Notes under the pieces: generated by a model | What the model was told of the DNA's origin: nothing | Seen by the model: only the letters and a program-made list of their open reading frames with translations | Databases searched by the model: none | Shown here: positions 16,069 through 25,104 of the stretch, piece by piece | How the letters are laid out: each line of letters begins with the position of its first letter | Numbering within the stretch: the first letter of the stretch is position 1 | Position numbers and translations under genes: made by a program | Source: VXYL01 sp965243095 | GTDB taxonomy: Bacteria > Pseudomonadota > Gammaproteobacteria > Pseudomonadales > Azotimanducaceae | Length of the DNA stretch: 64,000 nucleotides | NCBI GenBank assembly: GCA_965243095.1 | Contig: OZ251530.1 | Coordinates: 2,914,001 to 2,978,000, forward strand | Direction: 5' to 3'

Positions 16069-17864
16069 AGCCGCTGGCGCACGGGTGTGGCCAAACCTGG
16101 GAGCGCAGGCGTCCCGCCTGCATGCGGGCGAGACGCCCGCGTTCCCAAGGGCGCCGCGATTGGTCGTTCCTGCAAGCGGTGGGCGTCGTGTTGCTGCTTG
16201 TGGGCTGTGGCGGCGGAGGTGGTGGCGCTGGCGGCCCGGCGCTGCCGCCCGCACCGCCGCCGGCGTCTCCGCCACCGCCGAGCCCTCCAGCCGTGGAGGT
16301 GCGGTTCACGGATGTGACGCCGGCGTCCAACATTCGCTACCAGCACGGCTACCTGAACCCGCTGGTGACCGACCCCGACGCCTTCGGCGGCGGCGTTGCC
16401 GCCGGCGACTACGACGACGACGGCTTGGTCGATCTGTTCATCGTGCGCGGCGACATCGGGCCGAATCTGCTCTACCGGAATCTCGGCGACAACCGCTTCG
16501 AGGAGCTGGCCGAGTACGCCGGCGTCGCCAACACCAAATCGGCGTTGGAGAACCACCGCCACAGCGGGCCGGCGTTCGCGGACATGGACGGCGACGGCGA
16601 TTTGGACTTGCTGATGGGCGGTTTGGAGTTCGACCCGGCGTTCCTGTTCCGCAACAACGGCGACGGCACCTTCGCGGACGTGACCGCCGGCTCCGGCTTG
16701 GACACGATCGGTTCGCGCTACACGGTGTCCGCGGCGTTCGGCGACTACGATCTGGACGGCGATCTGGATCTCTTTCTCACCCACTGGGGCACCCCGCGCG
16801 CGGTTGGCGCCCGCGTTAACACCGAGCACCTGTGGCGCAACGACACCGCCGGGCCGCAAGCGCCGATCCGCTTCACGGACGTGAGCCTCGCCGCCGGCAT
16901 CGCGCCGGACATCATCGACCCGGAGCCGGTGAACTCCGGCGCCGCGCCGGGCTTCGACTACACCTTCACGCCCACGTTCGCCCGCATGAACCAAGACCGC
17001 TATCCCGACATCGTGGTGGCGGCGGACTTCCGCACCTCCATGACGTTCATGAACAACGCCGACGGCACCTTCCGCAACACCACCGACCGGCGCGTGCTCG
17101 TGGATCGCAACGGCATGGGCTCGGCGGTGGGCGACTACGACAACGATGGCGACTTGGATTGGTTCGTCACCTCCATCCTGAGCGTGCCGGACGACGCCGG
17201 CGAGCGCACGTTCACCCTCGGCAACCGCCTTTACAACAACGAGCTCGGCCAGTTGGTGGACGTGACCGACGGCGCCGGCGTCGGCGATGGCGGCTGGGGC
17301 TGGGGCGCGTGTTTCGCCGACTTCGACTTGGACGGCCACTTGGACATCTACCACACCAACGGCTGGCCGCGCCCGTTCGAGCCGAGCGCCTTCGACCGCG
17401 ACGAAAGCCGGCTGTTCCTCTCCGCCGGCGACGGCCGCTTCTTCGAGCGGGCGGAGGAGGCCGGCGTCGCCGACACCGAGATGGGCTACGCCATCGTCTG
17501 CGCCGACTTCGACAACGACGGCGACGTGGACGTGCTGCAAGCGCACCGCGGCCCCAGCGGCGCCACCCTCTGGCGCAACGACATGGAGGACGCCCGCCAC
17601 TTGCGCGTACACCTCACCGGCCAAGCCCCCAACACCGAGGCCGCCGGCGCCCGCGTGCGGGTCGTGGCCGCCGGCCGAACGCAAATGCGCGAAATCACCA
17701 TCGGCAGCAACTTCACCTCGCAAAACCCCACCACGCAGGTGTTCGGCTTGGGCACCACCACCCGCGCCGAACGGGTGGAAGTGGAATGGCCAGACGGTAC
17801 GCAGACCATACGGCGAAATGTGGCCGCCGGCGAGACGCTGGCTTTCGCCTATCCGGGCGGCTAG
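16065..17864 (+). CDS. FG-GAP/VCBS-repeat lipoprotein with C-terminal ASPIC/UnbV domain, second copy
   Basis: 599 residues from GTG 16065, which overlaps the TPR stop as GTGA. ATG 16122 inside the frame is an alternative. The n-region (residues about 11-30) is encoded by an inserted copy of the dispersed repeat. After it come WSFLQAVGVVLLLVGC, with the lipid-modified Cys near residue 48, and a Gly/Pro-rich linker. Calcium-type repeats include GDYDDDGLVDLF, DMDGDGDLDLL, GDYDLDGDLDLF, GDYDNDGDLDWF and DFDNDGDVDVL. The C-terminus has the ASPIC/UnbV VEWPDG motif. It is strongly similar to 2112-3872 over its whole length. Membership in the TonB operon ties this lipoprotein family to receptor-driven uptake (inference). 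Confidence 0.92.
   Translation: MKPLAHGCGQTWERRRPACMRARRPRSQGRRDWSFLQAVGVVLLLVGCGGGGGGAGGPALPPAPPPASPPPPSPPAVEVRFTDVTPASNIRYQHGYLNPLVTDPDAFGGGVAAGDYDDDGLVDLFIVRGDIGPNLLYRNLGDNRFEELAEYAGVANTKSALENHRHSGPAFADMDGDGDLDLLMGGLEFDPAFLFRNNGDGTFADVTAGSGLDTIGSRYTVSAAFGDYDLDGDLDLFLTHWGTPRAVGARVNTEHLWRNDTAGPQAPIRFTDVSLAAGIAPDIIDPEPVNSGAAPGFDYTFTPTFARMNQDRYPDIVVAADFRTSMTFMNNADGTFRNTTDRRVLVDRNGMGSAVGDYDNDGDLDWFVTSILSVPDDAGERTFTLGNRLYNNELGQLVDVTDGAGVGDGGWGWGACFADFDLDGHLDIYHTNGWPRPFEPSAFDRDESRLFLSAGDGRFFERAEEAGVADTEMGYAIVCADFDNDGDVDVLQAHRGPSGATLWRNDMEDARHLRVHLTGQAPNTEAAGARVRVVAAGRTQMREITIGSNFTSQNPTTQVFGLGTTTRAERVEVEWPDGTQTIRRNVAAGETLAFAYPGG
16096..16148. repeat. Dispersed repeat core inserted in the 5' end of a gene (copy e)
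   Basis: CCTGGGAGCGCAGGCGTCCC and following, ending TTCCCA, is the two-hairpin core without terminal repeats. It lies inside the coding frame of the second FG-GAP lipoprotein and keeps it open, adding about 18 codons that are Arg/Pro-rich before the hydrophobic signal segment. Confidence 0.85.
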
Positions 17865-17891
17865 CAGCTAGGGGCGGCCGGCCAAGTTCGC

Positions 17892-19088
17892 CTACACGCG
17901 CTGTCTCACTTCCTCTCGGAACGCCTGCTCGCTGTCGCAGGTCATGGCGACGTCCAACAAGGTGGCCATGGGCACATCGGCGAAGTTGGGCACGTCCATT
18001 GGAAATGTTGGCGACCTGGCGACACCGCGGCGTTCGAGAATCCCACGCAACGTCATCGCTTGGCCTTCCGTTCGACCCTCCGCCCAGCCTTGGGCCCGGC
18101 CCTCCGTCAGCCCCTGCGCCCGGCCCTCCGTCAACCCCTGCGCCCGGCCCTCTGCCCGACCCCGCGCCAAGCCCTCCGACAGGCCCGCCGTGTGCCCCTT
18201 GTCTTGGCCCTGCTGCTGAATCGACCGCAACAGCGGGTGGTCTTCCGGACCGGTGCCGGTGCGGGCGCCGAAGCGCCGGCCCAACTCCTCCAACATCGCG
18301 CTGTGGCGCTCGGACAGCCCGTCGAGGTTGTTGAGCGCGTCGTGGATCTCCTCCGCCTTCCAGCCGAGCAACGCCCGGCTCGCCGGATGCCGCTGGTATT
18401 TGCCGCCTTTGAGCAAGTAGATGGTCAAGCCCGGCACCACGCCGGGCGGGCGTCGCGGCAGCGGCTGGCCCGGATACTCGCGCCAGAGCTCCGGCACCTC
18501 GATCCACAGCTCCGGCACGCCCATGTCCTCGTACAGCGCCAGCTTCCCCTTGCGCGTGTCCGTGGTGTTGTCCACCTCCATCACGATGTTGGGATAGCCG
18601 CTGCGCTGCACCGGTATGTCGCCGTGGCCGTCGTAGTGCAGCGGCGGGCTGAAGTACACCGACTGGTCGGGGTGCAGCACGCGCAGCCGGTTGCCGTCGT
18701 CGTCCAGCAAGGCCAGGCCGCGGCTGCCGTAGCAGGGCATGGGAATGCCGCGCACGGCGCCCATGAGAACCGCCATCTCGTGCAACGCCTGGATCGGCCA
18801 CTCATGCACCGCGGTGGGCCCGTCCCGCAGCTCCCAGGCCGTGCCGGCGGCCCGGTCCCAGAGTTCGAGGCGCCGCTTGCTCTCGCGCAGCAAGACGTAC
18901 TGTTGGTAGTTCACCGGCACCGGATCGCAGCCGATGAACTCCAGTTCGGAAACCAGTGGCGAGGACGAGTCCGCCCGCGTCGGCGCTGGCCGAGCGGCCG
19001 CCGCCGTCCGCCGGGCGAGTTGAGGCGGGGCTTGGTCCCGCGTCCTCAACGCGGCGGCGCCATCAATTCTGTTTCGATTCGCTCTCAT
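17892..19088 (-). CDS. Uma2-like nuclease-fold protein with Gly/Arg/Glu repeat tail
   Basis: 398 residues from ATG 19088, chosen because AGGAGG stands 7 nt upstream. The N-terminal half resembles Uma2/DUF820 proteins: YPNIVMEVDNTTDTRKGKLA and YEDMGVPELWIEVPELW give the Glu/Asp/Lys nuclease-like core. After about residue 300 an 8-residue repeat appears (AEGRAQGLTEGRAQGLTEGR), like the tails of Rpn-family proteins and of the gene at 53269. The DNA of the tail is a direct tandem repeat and could vary in length. It converges on the FG-GAP gene with a 27-bp gap. Function is unproven; DNA cleavage or mobile-element biology is the family guess. Confidence 0.78.
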   Translation of the reverse strand: MRANRNRIDGAAALRTRDQAPPQLARRTAAAARPAPTRADSSSPLVSELEFIGCDPVPVNYQQYVLLRESKRRLELWDRAAGTAWELRDGPTAVHEWPIQALHEMAVLMGAVRGIPMPCYGSRGLALLDDDGNRLRVLHPDQSVYFSPPLHYDGHGDIPVQRSGYPNIVMEVDNTTDTRKGKLALYEDMGVPELWIEVPELWREYPGQPLPRRPPGVVPGLTIYLLKGGKYQRHPASRALLGWKAEEIHDALNNLDGLSERHSAMLEELGRRFGARTGTGPEDHPLLRSIQQQGQDKGHTAGLSEGLARGRAEGRAQGLTEGRAQGLTEGRAQGWAEGRTEGQAMTLRGILERRGVARSPTFPMDVPNFADVPMATLLDVAMTCDSEQAFREEVRQRV

Positions 19089-19266
19089 TGTTTGCCTCCT
19101 ATGGGGCGATTGCCGCTTTGAGCGGCGTCCTGCAGAAGCGGAAACGGTACGCCACGGATGAGCACTTAGCAAGCCTTTTCTTTCTCGTACATAGGTGTAC
19201 GAACGAAGTGGTCACTAACCTTGGCGAAAGCGGATGGGTGTCGCTTCCGAGGCGTTGGTCTACCCG

Positions 19267-21060
19267 TTAGTGATCCGTGTCGGCGGGTTGTTTGGCTAGC
19301 GTTGCCGCGATGGTGCCCATGTTGGCGACGACCTTCGCAAGGTTGTCCTCTGCCGCCGCGGCTGTGAAGCCGCCGCGGTTCGCCAACTCGCGCAACCGGT
19401 CGCGGTGCGGCAGAGCGCGAGCGCCGAAGCTGCCGATGGCTTGGGCGACATCCGCCAAGGCGGCATCGCGCCTCTCAAGTGCGCCAGCCAAGGCCCGCAA
19501 GCCCTCATCGGTGAGCGTCATCGCGAGGCCTTGCGCCGCTGCTTGGGCGGCGAGCGGGTCGGCGTCGTGCAAAGCGGCAGTGCGCAGGGCGTCCACGTCG
19601 CTGCGGTAGAAGCGGCCGGCGTTCAACATTCGCAGGGGGCCGTTGACGCTGCGGCCGGCGCGTTGAAAGTTGTCGTGCAGCGCCAGCAAGACTTGGCGCA
19701 CCTCGCGGTCGCTGGGGAACAGCACCGCCAAGGTGTGGCAGCCGAACGTCCACGCCGGTGGTTTTTCCGCGGCGAAAGCGACCGCGCCATCTTCCATCAT
19801 GCCGCGACGGACATAGGCCAACAGGAAGTCGCGCAAGCCGAGCACCTTGTGGAAGCTCCGCATTTGCTCGCCCAAGACGTTGCCGGGCGGTGCCACCTTG
19901 CGCTGGGCGTGTAGGGAAAGCCAATCGCGCAAGCCGCGCGTGACGGTGGCGCGGCCGATGGCCTTCACCGTGTGCGCGACGGCGGCGGCGTTGTCGCTGT
20001 AGATGCCCTCGAAGATGATGTCGTTCACCTCCTCGTCGTCGTGCCGTTTTTGGTTGGCGATGATGTCGTCGAGAAGGTAGATGTGGTCCAGTGATTCCGG
20101 CCCAAGATACGCGTCGCGGTTGGCCAACAATTCCACCCGGTTCAGGGAGGGGAAGACGCCGTCCGGATAGATTGGCAGCGGCGTCAGGAACGGCGCGAGT
20201 TCCTCCTCCATGCGATGTAGTTCCCGCAAGATCGGCAGATACGGCTTTGCCCGCGCTCCGTAGGCGAGCACCGCGAGGACGATTTCGCCAAGGGCTTCGT
20301 CACGTCGGCCAAGTCCGGCGCCGAGCGCCGCCAAGCCTTCGTCGGTGAGAGACGCGCCCAGCCCCGCCGCGGCGTGGCGCGCCACCCACGTCGACGGATT
20401 CTGTAACGCCTCGATCCGCGTGGCTTCCAACTCCGCACTCGCGAACCGTCCGACGTTCAGCAAATGCAATGCATGGCTTGCGGCTTCCGGGGTTTCTTGT
20501 AGCAGGGCGCGATGGAACTCGAGCAGCAACTTCTCCACTTCGGGGTCACCCGGGAAAAACGTCGAAAGCGCCCCGGGCACGGATGCCCAAGCGGGCCGTT
20601 CGGTCATGTCTTCGACAGTCGAAACGGCCGTTTGCCAACCGTCCTTCGCCACGCCTTGGCGAACATAGTCGAGGAGGAAGTCCCGCATTCCGGGAACGGC
20701 CGCGAAGTTGCGGGTTCGAGGCAAGCCCTCGCGAAGCGCGGCTGTTCGTTCGGCGTCTTCAGCTTCGATGGCTTGTTCGATTTGCCCACGATGGTGCGAA
20801 ACCATTTTGGCTTCCCAAGTGATGGTTTCCACCGTTTGGCGCACCACCGCTGCGTCGTCGCTGTGAATGCCCGCGAAGACGATGTCCATCATTTCGGCGT
20901 TGGTGTGGCGCTCGTAGGTGGCCGCGTGTTCTTCCATGCGTTGCAGCATTTCCGAAAGCCACGGCGTGGCGCTCGCGGCCGGCGATGCGGCGGCGAGCAA
21001 CGCGCAGAATGCAAACGCGATAGGCGGGCGCCCCGGTCGCAGCCAGTTCGCCAAGCGCAT
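19267..21060 (-). CDS. Exported helical-repeat protein with internal duplication
   Basis: 597 residues from ATG 21060. A signal peptide ends near AASPAASA (about residue 35). The protein is two related halves: MMDIVFAGIHSDDAAVVRQT in the first matches VNDIIFEGIYSDNAAAVAHT in the second, and each half later has a YVR(Q/R)G, an LNxGRF and a TDEGLxAL segment. The segments are mostly helical, HEAT-like. I do not recognise a named family. It follows the TonB receptor gene by 45 bp on the same strand and is probably co-transcribed, so it may be a periplasmic partner of that receptor. Confidence 0.8.
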   Translation of the reverse strand: MRLANWLRPGRPPIAFAFCALLAAASPAASATPWLSEMLQRMEEHAATYERHTNAEMMDIVFAGIHSDDAAVVRQTVETITWEAKMVSHHRGQIEQAIEAEDAERTAALREGLPRTRNFAAVPGMRDFLLDYVRQGVAKDGWQTAVSTVEDMTERPAWASVPGALSTFFPGDPEVEKLLLEFHRALLQETPEAASHALHLLNVGRFASAELEATRIEALQNPSTWVARHAAAGLGASLTDEGLAALGAGLGRRDEALGEIVLAVLAYGARAKPYLPILRELHRMEEELAPFLTPLPIYPDGVFPSLNRVELLANRDAYLGPESLDHIYLLDDIIANQKRHDDEEVNDIIFEGIYSDNAAAVAHTVKAIGRATVTRGLRDWLSLHAQRKVAPPGNVLGEQMRSFHKVLGLRDFLLAYVRRGMMEDGAVAFAAEKPPAWTFGCHTLAVLFPSDREVRQVLLALHDNFQRAGRSVNGPLRMLNAGRFYRSDVDALRTAALHDADPLAAQAAAQGLAMTLTDEGLRALAGALERRDAALADVAQAIGSFGARALPHRDRLRELANRGGFTAAAAEDNLAKVVANMGTIAATLAKQPADTDH

Positions 21061-21104
21061 GAGCCGAAAGCCGTGGGGGCGCAGCCGATGCGCCCCCGTC
21101 GCGG

Positions 21105-24065
21105 CTAGAACGACATGTGTACGGACAGGTTGAACACGCGCCCGTACAGGGGCGAGCGATCCGGGCTTTGCTGCTCCAACACCTCGCCGTTCGCGTTGGA
21201 CACGCGCGTTTCGCCGTAGGTGCTGGTGAGGTTGTTGATGGCCAGCGTTACCCGCGAGCCCTCCGTCCACATCGGCGCGGGCAGGAAGCCACCCGGGTTG
21301 AAGCTGTAGGTTAAGCGAAGATCCACCACGGTGGGCGGCGTGTACACGCTGGTGACGCTGGCGCGGCTGGTGGTCGTCTTGGCGCGCTTCTCAATGTCCA
21401 CGCCCAGCTCGAGGCCGCGATGCCGCCAGGTGAGCAATGCATTCGTGGCGCTTGGGGCGACGACGGCAAGGGGCGTGTTGCCCGTAGCCACGCGCAACAC
21501 GCTTTCCGGCTCGTCCACCGCGGGATCCACCGTCACGTCGTAGTGCAGCGTGCGGGAATAGCGCACTTGCACGTCGAAGCCGCCGATATCCGTCTCGCGG
21601 CTGAAGTGGACTTCGTGGTCGAGGCCCTCGCGCAAGACCAGGGAAGCGTTGATCCAGCGCCGTTCTTGGAAGTAGATGTCCTGGTCCGCCAGATACCGCG
21701 TGTTGCTGGGCAGGTTTTCCGGATCGATGATGGTGTTGACGAGCCGCGTGATGCGATCTTCGTAGCGCGTGCGGCTCCAAGTGGACTTGAACGTGACGCC
21801 GCCCAGCGACGCCGGTGTCACCTCCAAACCCACGTTGGACGTGTACGCGGTCTCCGGTCGCAGGTCGGGGTTGCCGCCTTCGTTGATCAGCGCGGAGGCG
21901 AACAGCAGGCTGCCGTTCGGTTGTTGCACCAAGAGGCCGCCGAATCCTGACGCCGTGCGCTGGCTGGTGCGCAGCAGCAGCTGGTTCAGTTGCGGGGCGA
22001 CGAAGGCGGTTTGGCGGCTCATGCGAATGCGCGCGCTGGGATGGGGCGTGTAGATGACGCCGACGCCCCAAGTGCTGTGGCTGCCCGGCGCCGGCAGATC
22101 CTCGGCGCCCTCCGACATGTCGTCTTGGCGGTAGGTCACGTCCGGCGCGTCGTAGGAGTCCCAACGCGCGGAGAAGCTGAGATCCAAGCTCTGGCGGTTC
22201 TCGAACACCGGCATCAGCACTTCGGTGTACACCGCTTTGTTGGAGCGTTTCGCGCTGGTGTCCAGCGAGGAGACGCTGCCGATGGGCCCCGTGACCAATT
22301 GGAAGTCCGTCGCGCTGTCGAGCGACGTGGTCTGGTGGCTGGCGCCGAGCAGCACCCGCACGTCCCCGGCCGGAAACAGCCCGAACCGCCCGCGCACCAA
22401 GGCGCCGAAGCGCATCTGCTCGTTGACGCTGCCGGCGTTCAACGCGTCGCGGATGTAGGCGGAGAAGTCGCCGAACGGATTCACCGGCTCCGGCGGCGGT
22501 ACGCTGACGCGGCAGAAGCCGAACGAAAGCGTGCCGCCTTTTTCGGCGCAGGATTCGGCGGTCTCGCCGGAGAGAAATTGGGTGGTGGGCGTGACGCCGT
22601 CCGAGCGGAGACCGGCGGACAAACGGGCGCCGTCCACCGTGTTGACGCGATCGGTGTCCGACTCCGTGGACGAAAAGCCGAAGTCCGCTTCCCAGTCCCA
22701 GCCGCTGTCGCCGAACGAGCCGTCCAGATCGATGCCGGCGTCCAACGTGTCGGTGTCCGTCTGCGAGGACACGGTGCCCAAGTCCGGGCGCTGACCGCGC
22801 ACATGCACATTGCGGTCGAACGGATTGAAGGGGTTTTTGGCGGCAAGCGTCTGGCCGCTGAGGCCGATGTGGCCTTGATCGTAGGTGGTCGTCCGCCGCT
22901 CCATGCGCAGGCGGAAGCCGCCGGTGAGGTAGGCGCCGAATTCGCGGTCGGCGCCGAGGAAGATGCCGTTGCGCTGGCTTTCGGGCAAGGTGTGGAAACC
23001 TGCCTGCGTCCCAACGCCCCAGTTCGGCGGGCCGAACTGCGTGATGTCGTCCACGCTCGAGTTCTCGTTGAAGCCCGCCGGCAGCACGGCGTGCGTCTCG
23101 GCCGTCGCCCGCGCTTGGTCTTCGGCGGAAAGCGCTTGGTACTCGGGGAGCGTCAGCACGTCGCCGTCCAAACGGTACAGGATGGGCAGGTGTACGCCGG
23201 CGGGAAAGCAGCAGAAGCGCACGTCGAACTGCGGGCCGGCGAAGATCTCGCGTTGAAACAACGTGGCGGAGCGATCCGAGCCGTCAAGCCCCGAGTGCCC
23301 GCCGTGCGTGAAGGAGGCGCGGAAACGGGTGCCGGCGAAGGTGAAACCGCCGGCCACGGCGCCGCGCCACTCGCTGTAGCCGCCGTCGGCGGGCCAGTTG
23401 TAGTTGAGGTCCACCTCCACGCCTTCGTAGTCCTTGCGCGTGATGATGTTGACCACGCCGCCCACGGCGTCCGAACCGTAGATGGCCGAGGCGCCGTCCA
23501 ACATCACCTCCACGCGCTCCACCATGGCGAGGGGGATGGAGGAGACGTCCGTGACGCCGCCGAGGAAGCCGCTGTGGCCGATGCGCTTGCCGTCCACCAG
23601 CACGAGGGTGGACTCGCTGCCGAGGCCGCGCAGGTTCACGGTGGAGGCGCCGCTGAAGTTCGGGCCGGTGTTGAGCGAACTGCCGAACCGCTCGGCGGTG
23701 GCGTTCAGGTTCTGCGGCATCTGCCGCAGCACGCGCTCCAAGGTGGCCTCGCCGGTGGCGTTGATGAAGTCGCGGTCGAGCACGACCAGGTTGCCGGCCA
23801 GCTCGTTGGGCGTCAGCGCCAGGCGGCTGCCGGTGACCACGATCTCCTCGACTTCCGTCTGCGGCACCACCGGCGCGTCCTCCAGATCCGTCTCCGGCAC
23901 CACCGGCGCGTCTTCGAGTTCGGTTTGCGGCACCGCGTCTTCGTCGTCTTCGGCTGGCTCTTGCGCGTTGGCCGCGCCGAGCAAGCAGACCGTCGCGGCC
24001 AGCGCCAGCGCGTGGCGGAAGCCGCGGCCGGCAAGCGGTTTGCGAGGCAAAGAGTTCGTGTTCAC
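21105..24065 (-). CDS. TonB-dependent outer-membrane receptor
   Basis: About 986 residues from GTG 24065, the start just before the signal peptide (ALALAATVCLLGAANA). The TonB-box region is preceded by a duplicated acidic segment (LEDAPVVPETDLEDAPVVPQ), then VEEIVVTGSRLAL. The plug shows NLRGLGSESTLVLVDGKRIG and GGVVNIITRKDYEGVEVDL. The C-terminus ends in the aromatic MSF of outer-membrane barrels. Loops contain conserved Cys pairs (RFCCFPAG and ETAESCAEKGG). It is paralogous to the receptor at 1-1967. It is first in a two-gene unit with the exported helical-repeat protein, and an Lrp-type regulator lies just upstream. The ligand is unknown. Confidence 0.95.
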   Translation of the reverse strand: MNTNSLPRKPLAGRGFRHALALAATVCLLGAANAQEPAEDDEDAVPQTELEDAPVVPETDLEDAPVVPQTEVEEIVVTGSRLALTPNELAGNLVVLDRDFINATGEATLERVLRQMPQNLNATAERFGSSLNTGPNFSGASTVNLRGLGSESTLVLVDGKRIGHSGFLGGVTDVSSIPLAMVERVEVMLDGASAIYGSDAVGGVVNIITRKDYEGVEVDLNYNWPADGGYSEWRGAVAGGFTFAGTRFRASFTHGGHSGLDGSDRSATLFQREIFAGPQFDVRFCCFPAGVHLPILYRLDGDVLTLPEYQALSAEDQARATAETHAVLPAGFNENSSVDDITQFGPPNWGVGTQAGFHTLPESQRNGIFLGADREFGAYLTGGFRLRMERRTTTYDQGHIGLSGQTLAAKNPFNPFDRNVHVRGQRPDLGTVSSQTDTDTLDAGIDLDGSFGDSGWDWEADFGFSSTESDTDRVNTVDGARLSAGLRSDGVTPTTQFLSGETAESCAEKGGTLSFGFCRVSVPPPEPVNPFGDFSAYIRDALNAGSVNEQMRFGALVRGRFGLFPAGDVRVLLGASHQTTSLDSATDFQLVTGPIGSVSSLDTSAKRSNKAVYTEVLMPVFENRQSLDLSFSARWDSYDAPDVTYRQDDMSEGAEDLPAPGSHSTWGVGVIYTPHPSARIRMSRQTAFVAPQLNQLLLRTSQRTASGFGGLLVQQPNGSLLFASALINEGGNPDLRPETAYTSNVGLEVTPASLGGVTFKSTWSRTRYEDRITRLVNTIIDPENLPSNTRYLADQDIYFQERRWINASLVLREGLDHEVHFSRETDIGGFDVQVRYSRTLHYDVTVDPAVDEPESVLRVATGNTPLAVVAPSATNALLTWRHRGLELGVDIEKRAKTTTSRASVTSVYTPPTVVDLRLTYSFNPGGFLPAPMWTEGSRVTLAINNLTSTYGETRVSNANGEVLEQQSPDRSPLYGRVFNLSVHMSF

Positions 24066-24195
24066 AACGTGTTCATCCTGTTCAGGGTTGGCGTGTTCTT
24101 GCTGCCGCAACCTTGCACGTTGAAGGTCACCGTAGCACAAACGGCGCGATCGCGGTTGCGGCAGCGTGGCAGGGCGGTCGGTTTGTCCATCGGCG

Positions 24196-24705
24196 TCAAC
24201 GCCGGCGAATGTAGTCGAGCGGCAGCTCGGTGGTGTACTTGATGCGCTCCATGGCGAAGCTGGAGCTCACATCGGAGAGGTCCACCGCCCGAATCAGGCG
24301 CTTGTAGAACCGGTCGTAGGCGTCGATGTCCGGCACCACCACGCGCATCAGGTAGTCGACATCGCCGCTCATGCGGTACAGCTCGATCACCTCCGGGAAG
24401 GCGGAGACGGTTTGCGCGAACTTGTCGAACCAGCGCTCGTTGTGCTCGCGGGTGCGCACGGCGACGAACGCATCCACGCCGACGTTCAGGTGCCCGCGGT
24501 CCAGCAGGGCGACGCGTTTGGTCACCACGCCGGCCTCTTCCAGGTTCTGGATGCGCCGCCAGCACGGCGTGGTGGTCAAGCCCACGCGATTGGCCATCTC
24601 GCTGGTGGAAAGCGCCGCGTCCTGCTGCAGGATGCGGAGGATTTTGATGTCGGTGGAGTCCAATTCCGCTGCCTCGCCTGCGCGTTCCCAGAGCACCCGG
24701 CCCAA
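24196..24705 (-). CDS. Lrp/AsnC family transcriptional regulator
   Basis: About 169 residues if started at TTG 24705; GTG 24696 and TTG 24663 are alternatives, the last giving the usual LDSTDIKILRILQQ N-terminus. The helix-turn-helix is LSTSEMANRVGLTTTPCWRR (about residues 32-51), followed by IQNLEEAGVV. The C-terminal RAM domain has VRTREHNERWFDKF, VIELYRMSGDVDYLMRVVVP and RIKYTTELPLDYIRR. Such regulators sense amino acids or related ligands and bind as oligomers to TTGC-like sites. It lies upstream of the TonB receptor on the same strand, and its divergent neighbour is a small DUF6356 gene. Confidence 0.92.
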   Translation of the reverse strand: MGRVLWERAGEAAELDSTDIKILRILQQDAALSTSEMANRVGLTTTPCWRRIQNLEEAGVVTKRVALLDRGHLNVGVDAFVAVRTREHNERWFDKFAQTVSAFPEVIELYRMSGDVDYLMRVVVPDIDAYDRFYKRLIRAVDLSDVSSSFAMERIKYTTELPLDYIRRR

Positions 24706-24846
24706 CCCGGCAGGCCTGTTCGTGCGAACCTAGCACTGCGAGAACGCAAGGATATTGCTTTTCTTGCTCTATTGCACCTTCATTTTAGAAAATAATTCTG
24801 TGTGAACGCTTGTATGGTCTGCCATGTCCACCGAACCCGACAGCCC
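24706..24846. promoter_or_regulatory. AT-richer divergent promoter region of the Lrp regulator
   Basis: This gap between divergent genes is clearly AT-richer than its surroundings. It contains several GCAA/TTGC half-sites, including GCAAGGATATTGC (24747-24759) and TTGCTTTTCTTGCTCTATTGC-like spacing just after. A TTGCAC box at 24772-24777 could serve the rightward gene, with AATAAT-type sequence near 24791. Autoregulation by the Lrp protein would be usual for the family. The exact sites are inference. Confidence 0.35.
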
Positions 24847-25104
24847 ATGCAACGACTCACGGCCCACCTTCGAGACGTTGGAGAAACCTACACCGAGCAC
24901 ATGGTGTGCGCCGCCGGTTTCGCTTGGTCGCTGCTGGTCACCGCGCTGGCGTGCGCCGTTCACGCGGTGTTTCCGTTCTGGTTCGTCGACACCGCCAGCC
25001 GCCGTGTGCTGCGGCTTGCCGAGCGGCTGCGGGAGCGCAGCATGAAGCGCGCCCAGGACGAGCCCTCCGGCGAACCCGCCGGCCAACCCTCCGCCGGCGG
25101 CTAG
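24847..25104 (+). CDS. DUF6356 family small membrane protein
   Basis: 85 residues from ATG 24847; an upstream GTG at 24802 is possible. MQRLTAHLRDVGETYTEHM is followed by one long hydrophobic stretch (AGFAWSLLVTALACAVHAVF) and FPFWFVDTASRRVLRLAERL, the layout of DUF6356 proteins. The C-terminus is charged. It overlaps the end of the convergent MATE gene by 4 bp. Biological role unknown. Confidence 0.78.
   Translation: MQRLTAHLRDVGETYTEHMVCAAGFAWSLLVTALACAVHAVFPFWFVDTASRRVLRLAERLRERSMKRAQDEPSGEPAGQPSAGG

Noticed and set aside
2054..16148. The spaced repeat cores as a CRISPR array
   Set aside because: Copies are kilobases apart, contain internal hairpins and lack regular spacers or cas genes.
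12787..16275. A 1162-codon minus-strand open frame across the TonB operon
   Set aside because: It has His/Arg-rich low-complexity sequence, while the plus strand carries well-recognised coupled genes.
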